The notes under the pieces are model-generated. The model searched no databases and had not been told where the DNA came from. It was given only the letters and a program-made list of their open reading frames with translations. This document shows, in pieces, positions 55,266-64,000 of a DNA stretch of 64,000 nt. The stretch is taken from the NCBI RefSeq assembly GCF_022014595.1, contig NZ_CP091740.1:3770200-3834199 (forward strand). The letters are read 5' to 3'. A program made the translations under genes and the position numbers. Every line of letters starts with the position of its first letter. Position 1 is the first letter of the stretch. The stretch is from Solitalea lacus (lineage in GTDB: Bacteria; Bacteroidota; Bacteroidia; Sphingobacteriales; Sphingobacteriaceae).

Positions 55266-55883
55266 CTATTTCTCCAAAATTACATAAGAACCTTTAGCAC
55301 CAGGAACTGACCCGCTGATAACTAATAAATTCTGTTCAGTGAATACTTTTAAAACTTGTAAGTTTTGAATTTTCACGCGGTTACCACCCATACGGCCAGC
55401 CATACGCATACCTTTAAATACACGTGAAGGCCAAGATGATGCACCTAATGAACCCGGAGCTCTCAAACGGTTGTGCTGACCGTGAGTTTGTCCTCCAACT
55501 CCAGAGAAACCATGGCGTTTAACAACACCCTGGAAACCTTTACCTTTTGAGGTACCTACTACCTCTACGTAGTCGCCTTCTGCAAAAAGGTCTACGGTTA
55601 CGGTTTCACCCAACGCTTTTTCCGCTTCAAAGTGCTTGAACTCCACCAACTTACGTTTAGGAGAGGTATTCGCCTTTTTGAAGTGACCTAACAACTGTTT
55701 CGAAGTGTTTTTCTCCTTCTTCTCGTCGTAGGCCAACTGGATCGCTGTGTATCCGTCTTTCTCTAAAGTTTTTACTTGCGTAACTACGCAAGGACCAGCT
55801 TCGATAACTGTGCATGGAATATTCTTTCCATCGGCACCGAAGATGCTGGTCATTCCAACTTTTTTACCTATAATACCAGACAT
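55266..55883 (-). CDS. rplC: 50S ribosomal protein L3
   Basis: 205 residues: [39 protein letters not shown] at the start, and [58 protein letters not shown] is the L3 loop reaching the peptidyl-transferase centre. First gene behind its own consensus promoter at 55994-56024. Confidence 0.99.
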   Translation of the reverse strand: MSGIIGKKVGMTSIFGADGKNIPCTVIEAGPCVVTQVKTLEKDGYTAIQLAYDEKKEKNTSKQLLGHFKKANTSPKRKLVEFKHFEAEKALGETVTVDLFAEGDYVEVVGTSKGKGFQGVVKRHGFSGVGGQTHGQHNRLRAPGSLGASSWPSRVFKGMRMAGRMGGNRVKIQNLQVLKVFTEQNLLVISGSVPGAKGSYVILEK

Positions 55884-55990
55884 TCTAAAAATTGATTAAT
55901 TAATTAATTTTTCTCTCTCCCCTACCGTCTTCGCTTTGCAACCTGCAAACACTTTGGCTCTTAGATTGTTACACAATATGCGATAAGGGA
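55884..55990 (-). other. 5' leader of the rplC operon
   Basis: About 105 nt between the predicted transcription start and the rplC ATG. It contains a small TTGCA-ACC-TGCAA hairpin and pyrimidine-rich runs. It could hold a ribosomal-protein-responsive element, but no known leader motif is recognised. Confidence 0.4.
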
Positions 55991-55993
55991 CCG

Positions 55994-56024
55994 CAAAGGT
56001 AGAAAACTAATACTAAAAATCAAA
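55994..56024 (-). promoter_or_regulatory. Consensus Bacteroidota promoter for the rplC (S10-spc-alpha) operon
   Basis: On the minus strand, TTTG (56024-56021), a 19-bp spacer, then TACCTTTG (56001-55994): an exact match to TTTG-N19-TAnnTTTG. It lies between the rpsJ terminator and rplC. Confidence 0.78.
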
Positions 56025-56160
56025 GAGTTACGAAAGTATTTTTTTCAAATGATTTTCTAATTAATTTCAACTAAGCGGCCCACCAAAAAAACAGGCAGAA
56101 TTAAAGAGTGGGTTTAGATTTTATTAGACCGTAAATAATGCATTTATTTAACTATCAGAC

Positions 56161-56199
56161 ATTAAAAAAGGAGATAAGTCTTTCGGCCTATCTCCTTTT
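56161..56199 (-). terminator. Terminator between rpsJ and rplC
   Basis: A perfect 11-bp stem (AAAAGGAGATA 56166-56176 with 56189-56199). On the minus strand its right side runs into TTTTTTAAT. It is 20 bp past the rpsJ stop and ends the str-rpsJ transcript. Confidence 0.8.
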
Positions 56200-56218
56200 A
56201 TATTTTAAGTGCAACCTA

Positions 56219-56524
56219 TCACACTTTGATTTCTACTTCAACACCTGAAGGTAATTCAAGTTTCATCAACGCGTCAACAGTTTTAGCGTTTGAGCTGTAG
56301 ATATCCAACAAACGTTTGTAAGAACATAATTGGAACTGCTCACGAGCTTTTTTGTTAACGTGCGGAGAACGAAGTACAGTAAATACTTTTTTCTCGGTTG
56401 GTAACGGAAGAGGTCCGCTAACTACTGCGCCAGTAGGCTTAACAGTTTTTACGATTTTATCAGCTGATTTGTCAACCAGGTTGTAATCGTAAGATTTTAA
56501 TTTAATACGAATTCTTTGGCTCAT
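56219..56524 (-). CDS. rpsJ: 30S ribosomal protein S10
   Basis: 101 residues: [65 protein letters not shown] is the S10/NusE signature. Also an antitermination factor with NusB. In this genome it is transcribed with fusA and separated from the rest of the S10 genes by a terminator and a 335-bp gap. Confidence 0.98.
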   Translation of the reverse strand: MSQRIRIKLKSYDYNLVDKSADKIVKTVKPTGAVVSGPLPLPTEKKVFTVLRSPHVNKKAREQFQLCSYKRLLDIYSSNAKTVDALMKLELPSGVEVEIKV

Positions 56525-56600
56525 CTTTTTGTTTTATTAAAGTTTCGCACCGTAAGAGCTATTTACTACGGTTTGAAAAGATTATTGTTAAATGTGATCC

Positions 56601-56636
56601 GTAAAAGTGAACAAATTCAACTCTGTTCACTTTTAC
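56601..56636. other. 13-bp perfect hairpin between fusA and rpsJ
   Basis: GTAAAAGTGAACA (56601-56613) pairs with 56624-56636 around a 10-base loop, directly after the fusA stop. There is no T-run on the minus strand. Confidence 0.7.
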
Positions 56637-56654
56637 ATTTCACAGAAACGTCAA

Positions 56655-58763
56655 TTATGCGTTGGCTTTTTTGCCTTTTACTTTAGCAATTACTTCTTCA
56701 GCAATGTTTTTAGGAGCTTCAGCATAGTGAGAGAACTCCATTGTTGAAGTAGCACGACCAGAAGTGATAGTACGTAAGATAGTTACGTAACCGAACATTT
56801 CGCTCAATGGAACTTTAGCTTTGATTACTTGTGCACCGGCACGAGTATCCATACCTTCAAGTTGACCACGACGTTTGTTCAAGTCACCCATAACATCACC
56901 CATGTTCTCCTCTGGAGTAAGAACTTCTACCTTCATGATAGGCTCCATTAACACTGGTTTAGCTTTAGGTAACGCTTCACGGAAGGCAGAACGAGCACAG
57001 ATTTCGAATGAAAGTGCATCCGAGTCAACTGCGTGGAATGAACCGTCGAACAAGCGAACTTTCATGTCGGTAACTTCGTAACCAGCTAATACACCGTTTG
57101 CCATCGCTGATTTGAAACCTTTCTCAATTGAAGGGATAAACTCACGAGGAATTGAACCACCCACAATTTCGTTAACGAATTGTAAACCGGTTTTACCTTC
57201 TTCAGTAATTGGAGAAATTTCAACCTGAATATCAGCGAATTTACCACGACCACCTGATTGTTTTTTGTAAACCTCGCGGTGAGTAACTGTACCAGTGAAT
57301 GCCTCTTTGTATGATACTTGAGGAGCTCCTTGGTTACACTCTACTTTAAACTCACGTTTCAAACGGTCAACGATGATCTCTAAGTGAAGCTCACCCATAC
57401 CTGAGATAATTGTTTGGCCGGTATCTTCGTCAGTTTTAACGCGGAACGTTGGATCTTCTTCAGCCAATTTAGCTAAAGCCATACCTAATTTATCAACGTC
57501 TGCCTGAGTTTTAGGCTCAATAGCCAAACCGATAACTGGTTCAGGGAATTCCATCGCTTCAAGAACGATAGGGTTCTTCTCATCACAAAGGGTATCTCCG
57601 GTTTTGATATCTTTAAATCCTACGATCGCAGCAATATCACCAGCACCTACGTTAGGGATTGGGTTTTGCTTGTTAGCGTGCATTTGGAAGATACGAGAGA
57701 TACGCTCTTTATTTTCTGAACGAGCATTATATACATATGAACCCGCTTCTAAGTTACCCGAGTAAACACGGATAAAGCATAAACGGCCAACAAATGGGTC
57801 AGTAGCAATTTTAAATGCTAAAGCAGCAAATGGCTCTTTCACATCTGGTTTACGAACAAGTTCTTCGCCAGTATCAGGGTTAGTACCTTTAACAGCTTCC
57901 TGATCTAATGGAGAAGGTAATAACTCCATTACAAGGTCAAGCATAGTTTGTACACCTTTGTTTTTGAAAGATGAACCACAAACCATAGGAACAATAGCTC
58001 CATCTAACACGGCTTGACGTAATGCGTCTAATACCTCACGCTCAGTAATTGAATCAGGGTTTTCGAAGAATTTCTCCATCAAAGACTCATCGTATTCAGC
58101 TACTGATTCTAGCAATTTCTCTCTCCACTCTGCAACTTCATCAATCATATCAGCAGGAATTGGAACTTCGGTAAAGGTCATACCTTTATCGTGCTCATTC
58201 CAAACGATACCACGATTGTTGATCAAGTCAACTACACCTTTAAACTGATCTTCAGAACCGATAGGTAATTGCAAAGGAACTGCATTAGAACCTAACATGT
58301 CTTTAACCTGCTTAACAACTTTTAAGAAGTCAGCACCTGAACGGTCCATTTTGTTAACGAAACCGATACGAGATACGTTATAATTGTTAGCTAAGCGCCA
58401 GTTAGTTTCTGATTGAGGCTCAACACCATCAACCGCTGAGAACAAGAACACCAAACCATCTAATACACGTAATGAACGGTTTACCTCTACGGTAAAGTCA
58501 ACGTGACCAGGGGTATCGATGATGTTCACTTGGAATTTATTGCCTCTGTATGGCCAGAAAACAGTAGTAGCAGCCGAAGTAATGGTGATACCACGTTCTT
58601 GCTCTTGTGCCATCCAGTCCATTGTTGCGGCACCTTCGTGTACCTCACCAATTTTATGGCTCACACCTGCATAATAAAGAATACGCTCGGTGGTAGTGGT
58701 CTTACCCGCATCAATGTGAGCAGCAATACCAATATTTCTTGTGAATTTTAAATCTCTTGACAT
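56655..58763 (-). CDS. fusA: Translation elongation factor G
   Basis: A 702-residue GTPase driving tRNA-mRNA translocation. G1 is [15 protein letters not shown], switch [16 protein letters not shown]3 [13 protein letters not shown]4 NKMD, G5 [11 protein letters not shown]. Domains II-V are complete, including the domain IV loop and the C-terminal [25 protein letters not shown]. It looks like the housekeeping copy by position in the str operon. tuf does not follow it, as is usual in Bacteroidota. Confidence 0.98.
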   Translation of the reverse strand: MSRDLKFTRNIGIAAHIDAGKTTTTERILYYAGVSHKIGEVHEGAATMDWMAQEQERGITITSAATTVFWPYRGNKFQVNIIDTPGHVDFTVEVNRSLRVLDGLVFLFSAVDGVEPQSETNWRLANNYNVSRIGFVNKMDRSGADFLKVVKQVKDMLGSNAVPLQLPIGSEDQFKGVVDLINNRGIVWNEHDKGMTFTEVPIPADMIDEVAEWREKLLESVAEYDESLMEKFFENPDSITEREVLDALRQAVLDGAIVPMVCGSSFKNKGVQTMLDLVMELLPSPLDQEAVKGTNPDTGEELVRKPDVKEPFAALAFKIATDPFVGRLCFIRVYSGNLEAGSYVYNARSENKERISRIFQMHANKQNPIPNVGAGDIAAIVGFKDIKTGDTLCDEKNPIVLEAMEFPEPVIGLAIEPKTQADVDKLGMALAKLAEEDPTFRVKTDEDTGQTIISGMGELHLEIIVDRLKREFKVECNQGAPQVSYKEAFTGTVTHREVYKKQSGGRGKFADIQVEISPITEEGKTGLQFVNEIVGGSIPREFIPSIEKGFKSAMANGVLAGYEVTDMKVRLFDGSFHAVDSDALSFEICARSAFREALPKAKPVLMEPIMKVEVLTPEENMGDVMGDLNKRRGQLEGMDTRAGAQVIKAKVPLSEMFGYVTILRTITSGRATSTMEFSHYAEAPKNIAEEVIAKVKGKKANA

Positions 58764-58795
58764 TGTAATTCGATTACACTGATTATTGAAAATAA

Positions 58796-58828
58796 ATTAC
58801 ACTGAAACGTTAAAAGTTTCAGTGTAAT
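58796..58828. other. 13-bp perfect hairpin between rpsG and fusA
   Basis: ATTACACTGAAAC (58796-58808) pairs with 58816-58828 around a 7-base loop. A partial third copy of the arm (ATTACACTGA) lies at 58774-58783. Confidence 0.7.
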
Positions 58829-58841
58829 CCAAAATCTTATC

Positions 58842-59309
58842 TTAGAAACGGAAGTGTGAGAATGCTTTGTTAGCCTCAGCCATTTTGTGAGTATCCTCTT
58901 TTTTCTTAACTGCCGCACCTTCACCTTTAGCTGCTGCGATGATCTCACCTGCTAAACGCTCATTCATAGTTTTTTCACCACGACGACGAGCGTAAAGGAT
59001 CATCCATTTCATACCTAACGCTAATTTACGGTCAGGACGAACTTCAGTAGGAACCTGGAAGTTAGCACCACCTACACGGCGGCTCTTTACTTCAACAGCT
59101 GGCATAATGTTAGCCAATGCTTTTTTCCAAGCGTCTAAACCATTTTCACTGGTTTTTTTCTCAACTAATTCTACTGCTTTGTAGAAAATATCGTACGCAA
59201 TACTTTTTTTACCATCCCACATCATGTGATTAACGAAACGAGTTACCATTACATCGTTAAATTTAGGATCTGGCAAAATGATGCGCTTCTTAGGGGTTGC
59301 CTTTCTCAT
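58842..59309 (-). CDS. rpsG: 30S ribosomal protein S7
   Basis: 155 residues: [47 protein letters not shown] and the C-terminal [15 protein letters not shown] primary head-assembly protein that binds the 3' major domain of 16S rRNA. In E. coli it autoregulates the str operon. Confidence 0.98.
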   Translation of the reverse strand: MRKATPKKRIILPDPKFNDVMVTRFVNHMMWDGKKSIAYDIFYKAVELVEKKTSENGLDAWKKALANIMPAVEVKSRRVGGANFQVPTEVRPDRKLALGMKWMILYARRRGEKTMNERLAGEIIAAAKGEGAAVKKKEDTHKMAEANKAFSHFRF

Positions 59310-59341
59310 TTTGTTTTAATGTCTTTGTTGCCTTGAATTAA

Positions 59342-59761
59342 TTACTTCTTCTTGCCACCTTTTCCTTTGGCAGCAGCTGGTGCTTGACCTGGTTTAGGAC
59401 GTTTAGTACCATACTTAGAACGACGCTGGTTACGGCCATCAACACCTGAAGTATCCAATGCGCCACGAACGATGTGGTAACGTACACCTGGTAAGTCTTT
59501 CACACGACCACCACGAATCAATACGATCGAGTGCTCTTGTAAGTTGTGACCCTCTCCTGGGATGTACGCGTTCACCTCTTTACCGTTGGTTAAACGCACA
59601 CGGGCAACTTTACGCATTGCAGAGTTAGGTTTTTTAGGGGTAGTAGTGTATACACGGGTACACACGCCTCTTCGCTGTGGACATGAATCCAACGCTGGTG
59701 ACTTACTCTTTTCCACCAGAGCTACTCTACCTTTTCTTACTAATTGTTGAATAGTAGGCAT
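59342..59761 (-). CDS. rpsL: 30S ribosomal protein S12
   Basis: 139 residues. [57 protein letters not shown] and [32 protein letters not shown] hold the decoding-centre loops. Both Lys positions linked to streptomycin sensitivity (in TPKKPNSA and GRVKDLPG) are wild type. A short Lys/Gly/Ala tail ends the protein. First gene of the str operon, with its own promoter. Confidence 0.98.
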   Translation of the reverse strand: MPTIQQLVRKGRVALVEKSKSPALDSCPQRRGVCTRVYTTTPKKPNSAMRKVARVRLTNGKEVNAYIPGEGHNLQEHSIVLIRGGRVKDLPGVRYHIVRGALDTSGVDGRNQRRSKYGTKRPKPGQAPAAAKGKGGKKK

Positions 59762-59807
59762 TTTTGCTTTAAATTTTTTAAATACTATACCCCCATTTTG
59801 GGGATTG

Positions 59808-59838
59808 CAAAAGTAGAAACAAATTTCCTATTTAACAA
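59808..59838 (-). promoter_or_regulatory. Promoter of the str operon (rpsL-rpsG-fusA-rpsJ)
   Basis: On the minus strand, TTG (59838-59836), a 20-bp spacer, then TACTTTTG (59815-59808), matching the Bacteroidota consensus. Leader of about 40 nt to the rpsL ATG. Confidence 0.68.
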
Positions 59839-60056
59839 CACTTGATAGTAATTTAATATTCAGTTAATTAGAATTGCTGTAGCGAGAAAGATTTATGCAG
59901 TAAATGAACAAATAGGAATGAAATCCCAGGCGAGTTTGATGAACAAGCTGAAGCCTGAAAATGAAATGATGAGATGAATTACTATGATAAATAAAGATAA
60001 TAAGCACCCATATTATAATAGTATTCCCCTCATCACTTCAAACTATAATCTATAAT

Positions 60057-62504
60057 TTATTGCCCCCCGCCTGAGTTTCCACCACCACCTCCTTTTACAT
60101 CATCATTACTAATGCCGCGCTTCTTGCGAGTTATATTTATGTTGGTTTTTCCAAAACGATAACTCACCCCTAAACGAACAGAACGCATTACATTATAATT
60201 TTCACTTGATTGATAAAAACTGTCAGTGTGCATCTCTGAGAAGAATCTTCGTTTTTGCTGCCATGGTTGAGACACAGATAGATTAATCGACATTTTATCC
60301 TTCAACAACTGTTGGCTAAAACCAAAACTAGAATGCATCCATCCTCCATTTTTACCCTGTAAAGTTACCTGAGGAGCTGAGTAGCCTAAATTCATATTAA
60401 AGCGTAGGGTCTTCGTAATTTTATAACTACCGTACGACCAAATATTAAAATTGAAACCCTCATTATGGAGTTTAATTGCATTGCCTGTTGAAGTGGCATT
60501 TGTGTACTCAAATGAGGCATCAAAATTGAAATTTAAATTCTTACCTGCTTGAGCTGAAGCATTTAAGGAGAGACCTAAATATTTACGTTTACCAATGTTA
60601 CCAAAAGTATTCAATAACACACCGTTTTCCATTAACGTTGAATACGATTCTATTTCATTGTTTGAAAAACGATAGTAAACAGTAGTATTGATTGAGGAAC
60701 CTTTTATAAAATTATTACTGCTTAATTCAAACGAATGACTTAATGCCGGTTCAACGTTAGGATTTCCTTTTGAGATACTCGTTTTATCACTATTATTAAT
60801 AAATGGATTAAGATACCAAATTCCCGGACGCTCTATCCGTTTAGTGTAGGATAAGCCCAGGGATTGCATTTCACCTAATTGCCAATTAATAGTTAAAGAT
60901 GGTATAAAATTCAAATAATTATTACCAATATCCATATTCTCTTTGGTACGAGAGAAACTTGCATCGGTAACCGTCTTTTCAATCCGACCACCCAATTTAA
61001 TTCCTACCTTTTTAAATTTATAGGCATAAGTGGTATAAACCGAATAAACATTCTGATTGTACTGGAAACTGTTTGAATTAGTCAAATCAGGAACATAACT
61101 ATCATCCTCCATTATGAAACTTGAGTAGTCACTCCCATTACGACGAAGTATTGATTTTAAGCCTCCTTCAATACTATGTTTATTCTTTAACGGATGAACA
61201 TAATCCAACTGAAAGGTATGCTCATTATTATCGGCATTATTACTTGTACGTTGAGCATTGTTTATTGAATTTAGAATGCTTTCATTTCCAAAACTTGAGT
61301 TGCTTTCATTTCCTTGATTGCTCAGTTTATAGGAAATAGTGAGTATATGATCACTACTGTCTTTAAAAGTTTTCTGATAATCAATACCCACGTCCCCTCC
61401 ACTCCAACCATATCTATCAACATTTCTTCGGATATACTTTTCAATCATTTGCTGTTCTGCATTATAATTACTTGCAGTTTGCTCTAAACCCGACTCTCCA
61501 TTACTTCCATTTAACCAAAAGGAACCGGTAATTAAATTGTATTTATCAATATCATAGCTCAACTCGCCCATACCATGATGGGATTTACCATCGTATTCCG
61601 ATGAGCCATTTTGCATTAACTGAGATTGATTGCTAAAGTTTTTACGAAAGGAATTACTTAAACTCGCGGGATTATTATAACCACTGAAACCGACCCCACC
61701 ACTAAAACCTAATTTCCCAAGTTTTATAGTAGCAGATGGCCCTCCGTATAAATTACCACGCGTATCATAACCGATATATACGGATCCATTATAACCATTC
61801 AGATTCTTTGTGGTAATAATATTGATAATTCCTCCCAATCCCTCGGCATCATATTTAGCAGATGGATTTGTTATCAGTTCAATTTTTTTTACTGTAGTTG
61901 CAGGTAAACTTTTTAATGCTTCTTTAGGGTTATTGGCAAATAACGTTGATGGCTTGCCATTAATGTGAATTTTGAAACTGCCAGAACCTTTAACTTTAAT
62001 ATTATCTTCCCCATCAACAGTAACCATAGGCACTTTACGCAGCATTTCAAGGGTGTTATTCGTTTTACTATCGGGATCCCGCTCCACATCATAGCTTATT
62101 TTATCTAAATCCCGCTTTATCAAATCTTTTTGGCTCACTACGGTAACCTCATTCAATTGCCGCGCTGAAGATTTAAGCAAAATTTTTCCTAAATCAATTA
62201 CAGACTTAGCTGAATCAACTTTAAGAGGATTGATAATTTTTGTTTCATATTCTACTGAGGAAATAATCAATTTAAACTCATCAGCTTTTAGGTTAGCGAA
62301 CTTAAACAATCCCATGTCATCAGTTTGGATAGCAGCTACCTGCTTTGAACTCTTGGAAAACTGCAAGGTAACATTGGCAAACGAAACTGGCTTACCAGTT
62401 AATGAATCAATCAACGTACCGGTAACTTCCAGTTTAGAATTATTCTGTGCAAAAAGCTGCTGGCATAATGCTAGCAAGCAAAAGAATAGAAGGATTTTTT
62501 TCAT
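60057..62504 (-). CDS. TonB-dependent-receptor-like outer-membrane beta-barrel protein
   Basis: 815 residues. Signal peptide 1-20 (ending LFAQ), a CarboxypepD_reg-like domain at about 25-110 (LEVTGTLIDSLTGKPVSFANVTL), a plug-like segment (RDLDKISYDVERDPDSKTNNTLEMLRKVPMVTVDGEDNIKVKGSGSFKIHINGKPS, ITNPSAKYDAEGLGGIINIITTKN), then a barrel of the OMP_b-brl_3 type with many Asn/Ser-rich loops. The C terminus ends in a low-complexity GGGGNSGGGQ tail instead of the usual terminal aromatic. Substrate unknown. It is monocistronic and reads toward the str operon's upstream region. Confidence 0.87.
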   Translation of the reverse strand: MKKILLFFCLLALCQQLFAQNNSKLEVTGTLIDSLTGKPVSFANVTLQFSKSSKQVAAIQTDDMGLFKFANLKADEFKLIISSVEYETKIINPLKVDSAKSVIDLGKILLKSSARQLNEVTVVSQKDLIKRDLDKISYDVERDPDSKTNNTLEMLRKVPMVTVDGEDNIKVKGSGSFKIHINGKPSTLFANNPKEALKSLPATTVKKIELITNPSAKYDAEGLGGIINIITTKNLNGYNGSVYIGYDTRGNLYGGPSATIKLGKLGFSGGVGFSGYNNPASLSNSFRKNFSNQSQLMQNGSSEYDGKSHHGMGELSYDIDKYNLITGSFWLNGSNGESGLEQTASNYNAEQQMIEKYIRRNVDRYGWSGGDVGIDYQKTFKDSSDHILTISYKLSNQGNESNSSFGNESILNSINNAQRTSNNADNNEHTFQLDYVHPLKNKHSIEGGLKSILRRNGSDYSSFIMEDDSYVPDLTNSNSFQYNQNVYSVYTTYAYKFKKVGIKLGGRIEKTVTDASFSRTKENMDIGNNYLNFIPSLTINWQLGEMQSLGLSYTKRIERPGIWYLNPFINNSDKTSISKGNPNVEPALSHSFELSSNNFIKGSSINTTVYYRFSNNEIESYSTLMENGVLLNTFGNIGKRKYLGLSLNASAQAGKNLNFNFDASFEYTNATSTGNAIKLHNEGFNFNIWSYGSYKITKTLRFNMNLGYSAPQVTLQGKNGGWMHSSFGFSQQLLKDKMSINLSVSQPWQQKRRFFSEMHTDSFYQSSENYNVMRSVRLGVSYRFGKTNINITRKKRGISNDDVKGGGGGNSGGGQ

Positions 62505-62845
62505 TAAAAGTAGATTTGAAGGTTGAATGTTAAATTGCCAATCATGGCATTGTTTTTCTTAGTCTATAGACATTGTATTTATTTATCAAAGAAATGTATT
62601 GCTAACAAAAATTCCTATAGCAACATTAAATTAATTTAAGATTATTTTATTTACTCCAAACGACATTGTATTGCCTTTTATTATAATTTTAATTCAATTT
62701 TTATTAAGCTAAGTCTCATTGAAAATGTATTAAAACAGTTCTGCTGATCATTTATTACTTACCTGAACACGTATAGTATTATTGTATATTTTTAACATTT
62801 TGCAAAACACAACAAACATTAACCATTACTGCTTTGATTTAAGGA
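62505..62845. other. AT-rich divergent intergenic region
   Basis: Holds the promoters of the barrel gene (minus) and the hydrolase gene (plus). No exact TAnnTTTG box, hairpin or reading frame stands out in the 341 bp. Confidence 0.4.
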
Positions 62846-63850
62846 ATGAAAAGAACTTTAACATTTATCGGAATCTTATTAGCATCATTATTTATAATTT
62901 ATATAGCCGGTCCTACACCAGAAAAACCAATTTACAACACCAAGCTCCCATTTGTTCCTTCAGATACTAAAGGCTTAGAGCAATATGTTAGAAGCATTGA
63001 TGCCCCCCATAAGATAAAACCTGAAAATGAGTCCAAAATCATATGGGCTGATTCAACTAAAGAAAAAACTGAATATGCGATTCTTTACTTACATGGTTTT
63101 TCTGCCAGCCATGAAGAAGGCAATCCGGTACACATTAATTTTGCCAAACGATACGGTTGCAATTTATATTTAACCCGCTTAGCAGAACATGGCATTGATA
63201 CAAGCGATGCTATGGCTAATCTTACTGCTGAAAAATATTGGCGCAGCGCTGTTCAGGCTTATGCAGTTGCTAAAAAACTGGGCCGAAAGGTGATTATTTT
63301 AAGCACATCAACAGGGGGAACACTTGCATTAAAACTTGCTGCTGAATTTCCGGAGATCTTCGCACTTATTAACCTTTCACCAAATATCGCTATTAATGAT
63401 CCGGCTGCTTTCATAACTAATAATCATTGGGGTTTACAACTTACTAAATGGGTAACAGGTGGTAATTATAGAATAACTAAAATTGACACTGCTGAAGGGC
63501 CTAAATATTGGTATTATAAATATAGAGTTGAGGCAATTCCAGCACTGGAAGAGTTAATTGAAACTTCTATGAATAAGGAAACCTTTGAAAAAGTTAAATG
63601 CCCGGTTTTAACCGTTTGTTATTTTAAAGATGAACACAATCAAGATCCTGTTGTAAAAGTCTCTGCAATGCGCACCATGATGCAAGAGCTTGGCACTCCT
63701 GCAAATCTTAAAGAATTCATTCCTTTAACCACTCCAGAGAATCATGTTTTAGGCAATCCTTTAAAAAGCAAGGATGTGAAAAGTGTAGAAAACACCTGCT
63801 TCAATTTTGCAGAAAAGGTTTTAAAACTAACACCCTTACGAAATATTTAA
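62846..63850 (+). CDS. Membrane-anchored or secreted alpha/beta hydrolase
   Basis: 334 residues. An N-terminal hydrophobic segment (about 5-22, LTFIGILLASLFIIYIAG) without a clear cleavage site suggests a membrane anchor facing the periplasm. The alpha/beta hydrolase core has the oxyanion region ILYLHGFSASHEEG, nucleophile Ser155 in LSTSTGGTLAL, and a likely catalytic His in the TTPENHVLGNP segment near the C terminus; the acid is probably in CYFKDEHNQDPVV. It resembles carboxylesterase/monoglyceride-lipase-like serine hydrolases. Substrate not determinable. pgi follows after a short gap with its own promoter box. Confidence 0.8.
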   Translation: MKRTLTFIGILLASLFIIYIAGPTPEKPIYNTKLPFVPSDTKGLEQYVRSIDAPHKIKPENESKIIWADSTKEKTEYAILYLHGFSASHEEGNPVHINFAKRYGCNLYLTRLAEHGIDTSDAMANLTAEKYWRSAVQAYAVAKKLGRKVIILSTSTGGTLALKLAAEFPEIFALINLSPNIAINDPAAFITNNHWGLQLTKWVTGGNYRITKIDTAEGPKYWYYKYRVEAIPALEELIETSMNKETFEKVKCPVLTVCYFKDEHNQDPVVKVSAMRTMMQELGTPANLKEFIPLTTPENHVLGNPLKSKDVKSVENTCFNFAEKVLKLTPLRNI

Positions 63851-63855
63851 TTGTG

Positions 63856-63863
63856 TACATTTG
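63856..63863 (+). promoter_or_regulatory. Likely -7 promoter element (TACATTTG) for pgi
   Basis: Exact TAnnTTTG match between the hydrolase stop and pgi. Transcription would start near 63868, ahead of ATG 63893. The -33 box is unclear. Confidence 0.45.
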
Positions 63864-63892
63864 ACACTATGCAAACCACAGACTTATTAAAA

Positions 63893-64000
63893 ATGGCACT
63901 CAAAAGCATAAACCCAACTACAACCAACGCTTGGAAAAAGCTAGAACAACATTATAATGAGATTAGCAATGCGCATTTACGCGATTTTTTCGCAAATGAC
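63893..64000 (+). CDS. pgi: Glucose-6-phosphate isomerase, 5' end
   Basis: The window ends 36 codons into the gene. MALKSINPTTTNAWKKLEQH followed by LRDFFAND matches the start of glucose-6-phosphate isomerase (family pattern MLKNINPTQTxAWxxLxxHF...LFxxD). It interconverts glucose-6-phosphate and fructose-6-phosphate in glycolysis. ATG 63893 fits the family start and the promoter position. ATG 63869 would add eight residues (MQTTDLLK) and lies only 5 bp after the -7 box. Confidence 0.8.
   Translation, partial: MALKSINPTTTNAWKKLEQHYNEISNAHLRDFFAND

Overview
The window comes from a Bacteroidota chromosome, most likely a Sphingobacteriales-type organism. Evidence: SusC/SusD proteins, a type IX secretion type B C-terminal sorting domain, several carboxypeptidase-regulatory/outer-membrane beta-barrel proteins, the RGG-rich tail on ribosomal protein S3, and repeated matches to the Bacteroidota -7 promoter element TAnnTTTG (clearest before rplC and rpsL). 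Most of the DNA is AT-rich. One block at about 29.4-35.5 kb is plainly GC-richer.

Layout. 1-9 kb: metabolic and envelope genes (3' part of pruA, a phosphate-porin-like protein, an acyl-CoA carboxylase beta subunit, a secreted esterase, an M42 aminopeptidase, a bestrophin-like channel, a small outer-membrane barrel). 9.1-11 kb: dnaK, then about 0.85 kb of non-coding DNA with degenerate repeats. 11.9-13.5 kb: a T9SS-exported surface protein. 13.9-29.0 kb: a long minus-strand capsule/exopolysaccharide operon. In transcription order it holds a Wza-like export lipoprotein, a Wzc-like tyrosine kinase, ugd, a Wzx flippase, glf, two GT2 enzymes, a GT4, a Wzy-like polymerase, two more glycosyltransferases, a hexapeptide acetyltransferase and an Alg14/Alg13-like split glycosyltransferase. 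A 3'-terminal scrap of an acyltransferase-3 gene lies directly behind glf and marks a recombination junction.

29.5-35.5 kb: a GC-rich minus-strand operon of TlpA-thioredoxin/DUF3738 fusion, SusC and SusD, probably acquired. It is followed by a large imperfect inverted repeat, a 42-bp near-perfect palindrome and an orphan XRE regulator. 36.3-41.1 kb: a second small outer-membrane barrel, paralogous to the one at 8.2 kb, then the rest of the polysaccharide machinery: a polyprenyl-phosphate glycosyl-1-phosphate transferase, a Wzi-like barrel and a CpsB/YwqE-type tyrosine phosphatase. The acquired block thus sits between the two halves of the polysaccharide system. Together the halves give a complete Wzx/Wzy pathway with a matched kinase and phosphatase.

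41.2-59.8 kb: the ribosomal superoperon on the minus strand (str, S10, spc and alpha parts), including a 38-codon rpmJ. Perfect hairpins separate several cistrons. A terminator plus a fresh consensus promoter separate rpsJ from rplC. 60-64 kb: a TonB-dependent-receptor-like barrel, an alpha/beta hydrolase and the 5' end of pgi.

I found no rRNA, tRNA, CRISPR array or intact insertion sequence. I see no clear undescribed defence or mobile system. The most unusual material is the GC-rich SusCD/TlpA-DUF3738 island with its flanking inverted repeats, and the glf/acyltransferase junction.
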